Origin: Nonomuraea typhae
GTDB taxonomy: Bacteria; Actinomycetota; Actinomycetes; Streptosporangiales; Streptosporangiaceae
Assembly: GCF_009760925.1 (NCBI RefSeq)
Contig: NZ_VRLV01000006.1
Coordinates: forward strand, 434,264-498,263
Length of the DNA: 64,000 bases
Direction: 5' to 3'
Positions 60,723 through 64,000 of this stretch are shown here, piece by piece (position 1 is the first letter of the stretch; every line of letters starts with the position of its first letter). A model generated the notes under the pieces. It was not told the origin of the DNA, did no database searches, and saw only the letters and a list, made by a program, of their open reading frames with translations. A program made the translations under genes and the position numbers.

Positions 60723-61355
60723 TCACGCGCTCCATGCGGCCGTCGTGGCCAGGCGCTCCTCCCAGAGCTCCACGGCCTCGCGGCCCCAGTCGGCGGCGAA
60801 CTCCAGCAGCTCCCGGCAGCGGGCCAGCATGGCCTCGTGCCGCCGCGGCCATTCGGGCACCTCTCCGCCGTAGGACTCGAAGAAGTACGGCAGCGCCTCC
60901 ACGTGCTCCGGGTGATGCATCCGGATGATCCACTCACACCACGCCAGATCCTCCACCGGCTCGCCCCGGTGCGCCCACTCCCAGTCGAGGACGGCGGCGG
61001 TCTCGTGGGTCATCGGGTCGATGATGAGGTTGTTCGGGCCGTAGTCGCCGTGGACCAGGACACGGCCCCGGGCGGCGGGCATGGCGTGGATGGCGGCCAG
61101 CGTCCGGCCGCAGGCGGTCATGACCTCCTTGGCCATCCCCTCGTCGAGCAGGTCCTGGCCGTGGATGCCGGGGACGAACCTGGTGGTCAGGCTGGTGTCG
61201 GTGACCGACTGCACCGCGGGGACGGGCACCCGGCCGCGCAGGCGGCGCAACATCTTCCGCTCGGTGTCCAGCCGATGGGCGGCGCCCGGACCCAGATAGC
61301 ACTTCACGACGAGAGCGCCGTCGCCGAACGTGCTGTTGGTGTAGCCATGCCTCAC
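60723..61355 (-). CDS. Aminoglycoside phosphotransferase-like kinase
   Basis: 210 residues from GTG 61355 (RHGYTNSTFGDGALVVKCYL at the start); an earlier GTG at 61382 is possible. The kinase loop VHGDYGPNNLIID (Asp in HGDYGPNN) and metal site VLDWEWAHRGEP are those of the APH/choline-kinase fold. The substrate is unknown; many are not resistance enzymes. It lies 39 bases after narI on the same strand. Confidence 0.85.
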   Translation of the reverse strand: MRHGYTNSTFGDGALVVKCYLGPGAAHRLDTERKMLRRLRGRVPVPAVQSVTDTSLTTRFVPGIHGQDLLDEGMAKEVMTACGRTLAAIHAMPAARGRVLVHGDYGPNNLIIDPMTHETAAVLDWEWAHRGEPVEDLAWCEWIIRMHHPEHVEALPYFFESYGGEVPEWPRRHEAMLARCRELLEFAADWGREAVELWEERLATTAAWSA

Positions 61356-61394
61356 AGCAGTCGATTCTGTCGCACACGGCACACGACGCGCGCC

Positions 61395-62057
61395 CTAAAC
61401 CCGGCTCCGGTAGACGAGGTAGGGCCGGAACAGGTAGCCGACCGGGGCCGACAGCGCGTGGACCAGCCGGGTGAACGGGAACAGCGCCACCATCACCATC
61501 CCGGCCGCCACGTGGATTTTGAACAGCAGCGGCGCGTCGGCCATGACCTCGGCGTCCGGCCGGAGCACGAAGATGCTGCGGAACCACGGCGAGACGCTGT
61601 CGCGGTACTCCGCCCCCGACAGCGTGGCGGCCAGCCCGGCCAGGATCGCCACGACCAGCGCCGCGTACATGACCTTGTCGTTGCCGGTCGTGGCGCGGAA
61701 GACCGGCCCGGTGCGCCGCCTGCGGTAGATCAGCAGGATCAGCCCGGTCAGGACGCAGAGCCCGGCCGCGCCGCCGAAGATCCGGGCCAGCAGGTGGTAG
61801 GCGTGGTCGGACAGGCCGATCGCCTCGGTCCACGAGGCCGGGATGAACAACCCGATCACGTGCCCGGCGATGACGAACAGCAGCCCGTAGTGGAACAGCG
61901 GCGAGGCGACGCGCAGCAGCCGCGACTCGTAGAGCTGCGACGAGCGGGTGGTCCAGCCGAACTTGTCGTAGCGGTAGCGCCAGACGAGCCCTCCGGCCAG
62001 CGTCAGCAGCACGAGGTAGGGCACGATCACCCAGAAGAGCGGCTCGGTGTACTTCAC
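61395..62057 (-). CDS. narI: Respiratory nitrate reductase gamma subunit
   Basis: 220 residues with five membrane helices. Haem-ligand His are in FHYGLLFVIAGHVIGLF and KIHVAAGMVMVALFPFTRLV with a His after it. It oxidises menaquinol and passes electrons to NarH. Its GTG overlaps the narH stop (GTGA), so it is directly coupled to narH, where narJ would normally lie. AAGAGGA precedes the start. Confidence 0.94.
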   Translation of the reverse strand: MKYTEPLFWVIVPYLVLLTLAGGLVWRYRYDKFGWTTRSSQLYESRLLRVASPLFHYGLLFVIAGHVIGLFIPASWTEAIGLSDHAYHLLARIFGGAAGLCVLTGLILLIYRRRRTGPVFRATTGNDKVMYAALVVAILAGLAATLSGAEYRDSVSPWFRSIFVLRPDAEVMADAPLLFKIHVAAGMVMVALFPFTRLVHALSAPVGYLFRPYLVYRSRV

Positions 62058-63655
62058 GCGTCCTCTTCCCCCCTCTTCGGCGGGAACAGCCCGGCGGGTT
62101 TGCCTCTGCCGTCCCAGTTGAGGAGGTTGACCCGCTCGTGCGTGCTCTCCTCGGCGGTCTGGCGTTGCTTGAGCCCGTGGAAGCTCTCGATGGACACCGG
62201 CACCGGGCGGCCCGACCCCTCGCCGAACGGCCCGCCCGCCCCCGGGCCGCCGTCGTAGTCGAGGCTGCAGCCGATCTCCTCCACCGCGCCGGGCGTGCCG
62301 CCGTAGGCGGACGGGATCACGTAGCGCTCGTCGTAGTGGGCCAGCGCCAGCAGCCGGTACATGTCGTGGACGTCGTCCGGGCGCATCCCGGTCTCCGGCG
62401 GCTGCTCGCCCAGGTTGACCGCGCGCATGTGGGAGCGCATCCCCGCCAGCCGCCGCAGCGCCGCGGAGACCGGCGCCGGGTCGCCCGCGGTGAACAACTC
62501 CGCCAGGTACGCGACCGGGATGCGCAGCGCCTCGATCGCGGCGAACAGGTTGCCGGCGTCCTCGCCGTCGTGCCCGGTGCCGGCCAGCGCGTCCACGACC
62601 GGTGACAACGGCGGCACGTACCAGACCATCGGCAGCGTGCGGTACTCCGGGTGCAGCGGCAGCGCGACCCGGTGGCGCACGATCAGCTCGCGCACCGGCG
62701 ACCGGCGGGCCGCCTCGATCCAGTCGGCGGGCAGCCCGGAGGCGGCCACGGCCGGGTCGTCCGGATCGACGAACACCGACAACTGCGCCTCGTACAGGTC
62801 CTTGTCGTCGGCCGTCGCGGCCACCTCGCCCACCCGGTCGGCGTCGTACAGCATGACCCCGAGGTAGCGCAGCCGGCCCACGCACGTCTCCGAGCAGACG
62901 GTCGGCAGCCCCACCTCGACCCGCGGGTAGCAGAACGTGCACTTCTCGGCCTTGCCGGTGCGGTGGTTGAAGTACACCTTCTTGTACGGGCAGCCGGTCA
63001 CGCACATCCGCCAGCCGCGGCAGCGATCCTGGTCCACCAGCACGATCCCGTCCTCCTCCCGCTTATACAGGGCGCCGGACGGGCAGGAGGCCACGCAGGC
63101 CGGGTTGAGGCAGTGCTCGCAGATGCGCGGCAGGTAGAACATGAACGCCTGCTCGAACGCCAGCTTCACCTGGTCGCCGACCTTCTGCAGCACCGGGTCG
63201 GGCGACGGGTCGCCGCCGAGGTCGTCGTCCCAGTTGGCGCTCCAGCGGATGGCCGTCGGCTCGCCGCTGATCAGCGAGCGCGGCCGGGCGACCGGCACGT
63301 CGTCGGAGAGCGGGGCGCGGGTGAGGTTCTCGTAGTCGTAGGTCCAGGGCTCGTAGTAGTCCTGGATGGTGGGCATGAGCGGGTTGGCGAAGATGCCGAG
63401 AAGCTTGCGCAGCCTGCCGCCCGCCCTGAGGCGCAGCCTGCCCTTGGCGTCCACCTGCCAGCCGCCGCGCCAGCGGTCCTGGTCCTCGTAGCGGCGCGGG
63501 TATCCCTGGCCGGGGCGGGTCTCGACGTTGTTGAACCACGCGTACTCGACGCCGGGCCGGTTGGTCCACGTCTGCTTGCAGGTCACCGAGCAGGTGTGGC
63601 AGCCGATGCACTTGTCCAGGTTCATCACCATGGCGAGCTGGGCCATCACGCGCAT
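62054..63655 (-). CDS. narH: Respiratory nitrate reductase beta subunit
   Basis: 533 residues, slightly longer than the classical ~510. It begins MRVMAQLAMVMNLDKCIGCH. The ligand groups are CIGCHTCSVTC, CEHCLNPACVASCP, CRGWRMCVTGCP (Trp replacing a Cys, as usual in NarH) and CTFCYPRVEVGLPTVC. It carries three 4Fe-4S clusters and one 3Fe-4S. Its start shares a base with the narG stop (TGATG). The C-terminal 60 residues, Gly/Pro-rich, account for the extra length. Confidence 0.96.
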   Translation of the reverse strand: MRVMAQLAMVMNLDKCIGCHTCSVTCKQTWTNRPGVEYAWFNNVETRPGQGYPRRYEDQDRWRGGWQVDAKGRLRLRAGGRLRKLLGIFANPLMPTIQDYYEPWTYDYENLTRAPLSDDVPVARPRSLISGEPTAIRWSANWDDDLGGDPSPDPVLQKVGDQVKLAFEQAFMFYLPRICEHCLNPACVASCPSGALYKREEDGIVLVDQDRCRGWRMCVTGCPYKKVYFNHRTGKAEKCTFCYPRVEVGLPTVCSETCVGRLRYLGVMLYDADRVGEVAATADDKDLYEAQLSVFVDPDDPAVAASGLPADWIEAARRSPVRELIVRHRVALPLHPEYRTLPMVWYVPPLSPVVDALAGTGHDGEDAGNLFAAIEALRIPVAYLAELFTAGDPAPVSAALRRLAGMRSHMRAVNLGEQPPETGMRPDDVHDMYRLLALAHYDERYVIPSAYGGTPGAVEEIGCSLDYDGGPGAGGPFGEGSGRPVPVSIESFHGLKQRQTAEESTHERVNLLNWDGRGKPAGLFPPKRGEEDA

Positions 63656-64000
63656 CAGTACGTCACCTCCTGCGTGCGCCGCCGGATCACGGTGATCTCG
63701 TCGCGCTGGTTGCCCGTGGGGCCGAGGTAGTTGAAGGAGTACGACAGCTGGGCGTAGCCGCCGATCATGTGGGTGGGCTTGATCAGCACCCGGGTGAGCG
63801 CGTTGTGGATGCCGCCCCGCCGGCCGTTCGCCTCGGATTTGGGCACGTCGATCACCCGGTCCTGGGCGTGGTACATGTACACGGTCCCGTCGGGCATCCG
63901 GTGGGAGACCACCGCCCTGGCCACCACGATCCCGTTGCGGTTGACGGCCTCGACCCAGTCGTTGTCGGCCACGCCGATCCTGGCCGCGTCCGCCACCGAC
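63655..64000 (-). CDS. narG: Respiratory nitrate reductase alpha subunit, C-terminal part
   Basis: Partial gene, running off the right edge. The C-terminal ~115 residues are visible: DWVEAVNRNGIVVARAVVSH, VYMYHAQDRVIDVPKSE and GGYAQLSYSFNYLGPTGNQR, typical of the NarG molybdopterin-dinucleotide-binding domain. NarG reduces nitrate at a molybdenum centre. It is the upstream gene of the narGHI unit; its start and promoter lie beyond the window. Confidence 0.95.
   Translation of the reverse strand, partial: SVADAARIGVADNDWVEAVNRNGIVVARAVVSHRMPDGTVYMYHAQDRVIDVPKSEANGRRGGIHNALTRVLIKPTHMIGGYAQLSYSFNYLGPTGNQRDEITVIRRRTQEVTY

Noticed and set aside
62054..62057. Hidden narJ between narH and narI
   Set aside because: The two genes overlap by four bases, so there is no space.

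Overview
The window is very GC-rich, uses GTG and TTG starts freely, has many ATGA, GTGA and TGATG gene overlaps, and carries typical actinobacterial families (DUF5999, DUF4245, DUF1707, DUF4097, MocR, ECF sigma factors, an F420-type Ddn-like oxidoreductase). The core order xseB-xseA-lipid-droplet-type protein-ispH-DUF6542-ychF matches the order I recall around lytB2 and ychF in mycobacteria. I infer a sporulating-type actinomycete, perhaps Streptosporangiaceae (Nonomuraea-like). No rRNA or tRNA gene was seen, so the rank is not proven.

Layout. 0-0.6 kb: a tiny ORF and a DUF5999 gene behind a nested inverted repeat that contains a LexA-like box. 0.7-5.0 kb: a minus-strand run of DGPF/YCII protein, ECF42-like sigma factor, NTF2-fold protein, FAD-linked oxidase and SDR. 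5.1-15.7 kb: fumarase, sugar-type dehydrogenase, MocR regulator, exporters, a TetR/MFS pair, an aldo/keto reductase and small conserved genes. 15.7-18.4 kb: a scarred patch with a broken IS5-type transposase, a leucine-rich-repeat protein and a decayed esterase. 18.4-31.8 kb: housekeeping genes (glpX, DUF4245, xseB/xseA, ispH, rmuC, ychF) with small accessory genes between them.

31.9-46.7 kb is the most unusual region. A compact operon encodes the channel parts of a Gram-positive type IV secretion system: TcpC/ConB-like, a small membrane protein, a TcpE domain fused to a ParA-like domain whose P-loop lacks the lysine, a VirB4/ConE ATPase, a VirB6/TcpH membrane protein, another membrane-anchored protein, and a bifunctional lysozyme/NlpC-P60 hydrolase. 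A Nudix hydrolase and two proline-rich surface proteins follow. No relaxase, coupling protein, integrase or attachment site is visible. I read it as a resident secretion machine next to ychF rather than a conjugative element.

46.8-55.1 kb holds two different succinate dehydrogenase/fumarate reductase operons facing away from each other, with a LysR gene between them. The LysR-sdhC2 gap contains two ATAGCC-N3-GGCTAT palindromes. The promoter region of the minus-strand sdh operon contains two CRP-type TGTGA-N6-TCAC sites. 55.1-60.7 kb is one coupled operon: cytochrome P450, SigE-like sigma factor, DUF4097 protein, drug-type ABC exporter, 3Fe-4S ferredoxin and ferredoxin reductase. 60.7-64 kb: a phosphotransferase and a nar operon in which narI directly overlaps narH with no narJ between them; narG runs off the window. 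Sdh, fumarase and Nar together point to flexible respiration.
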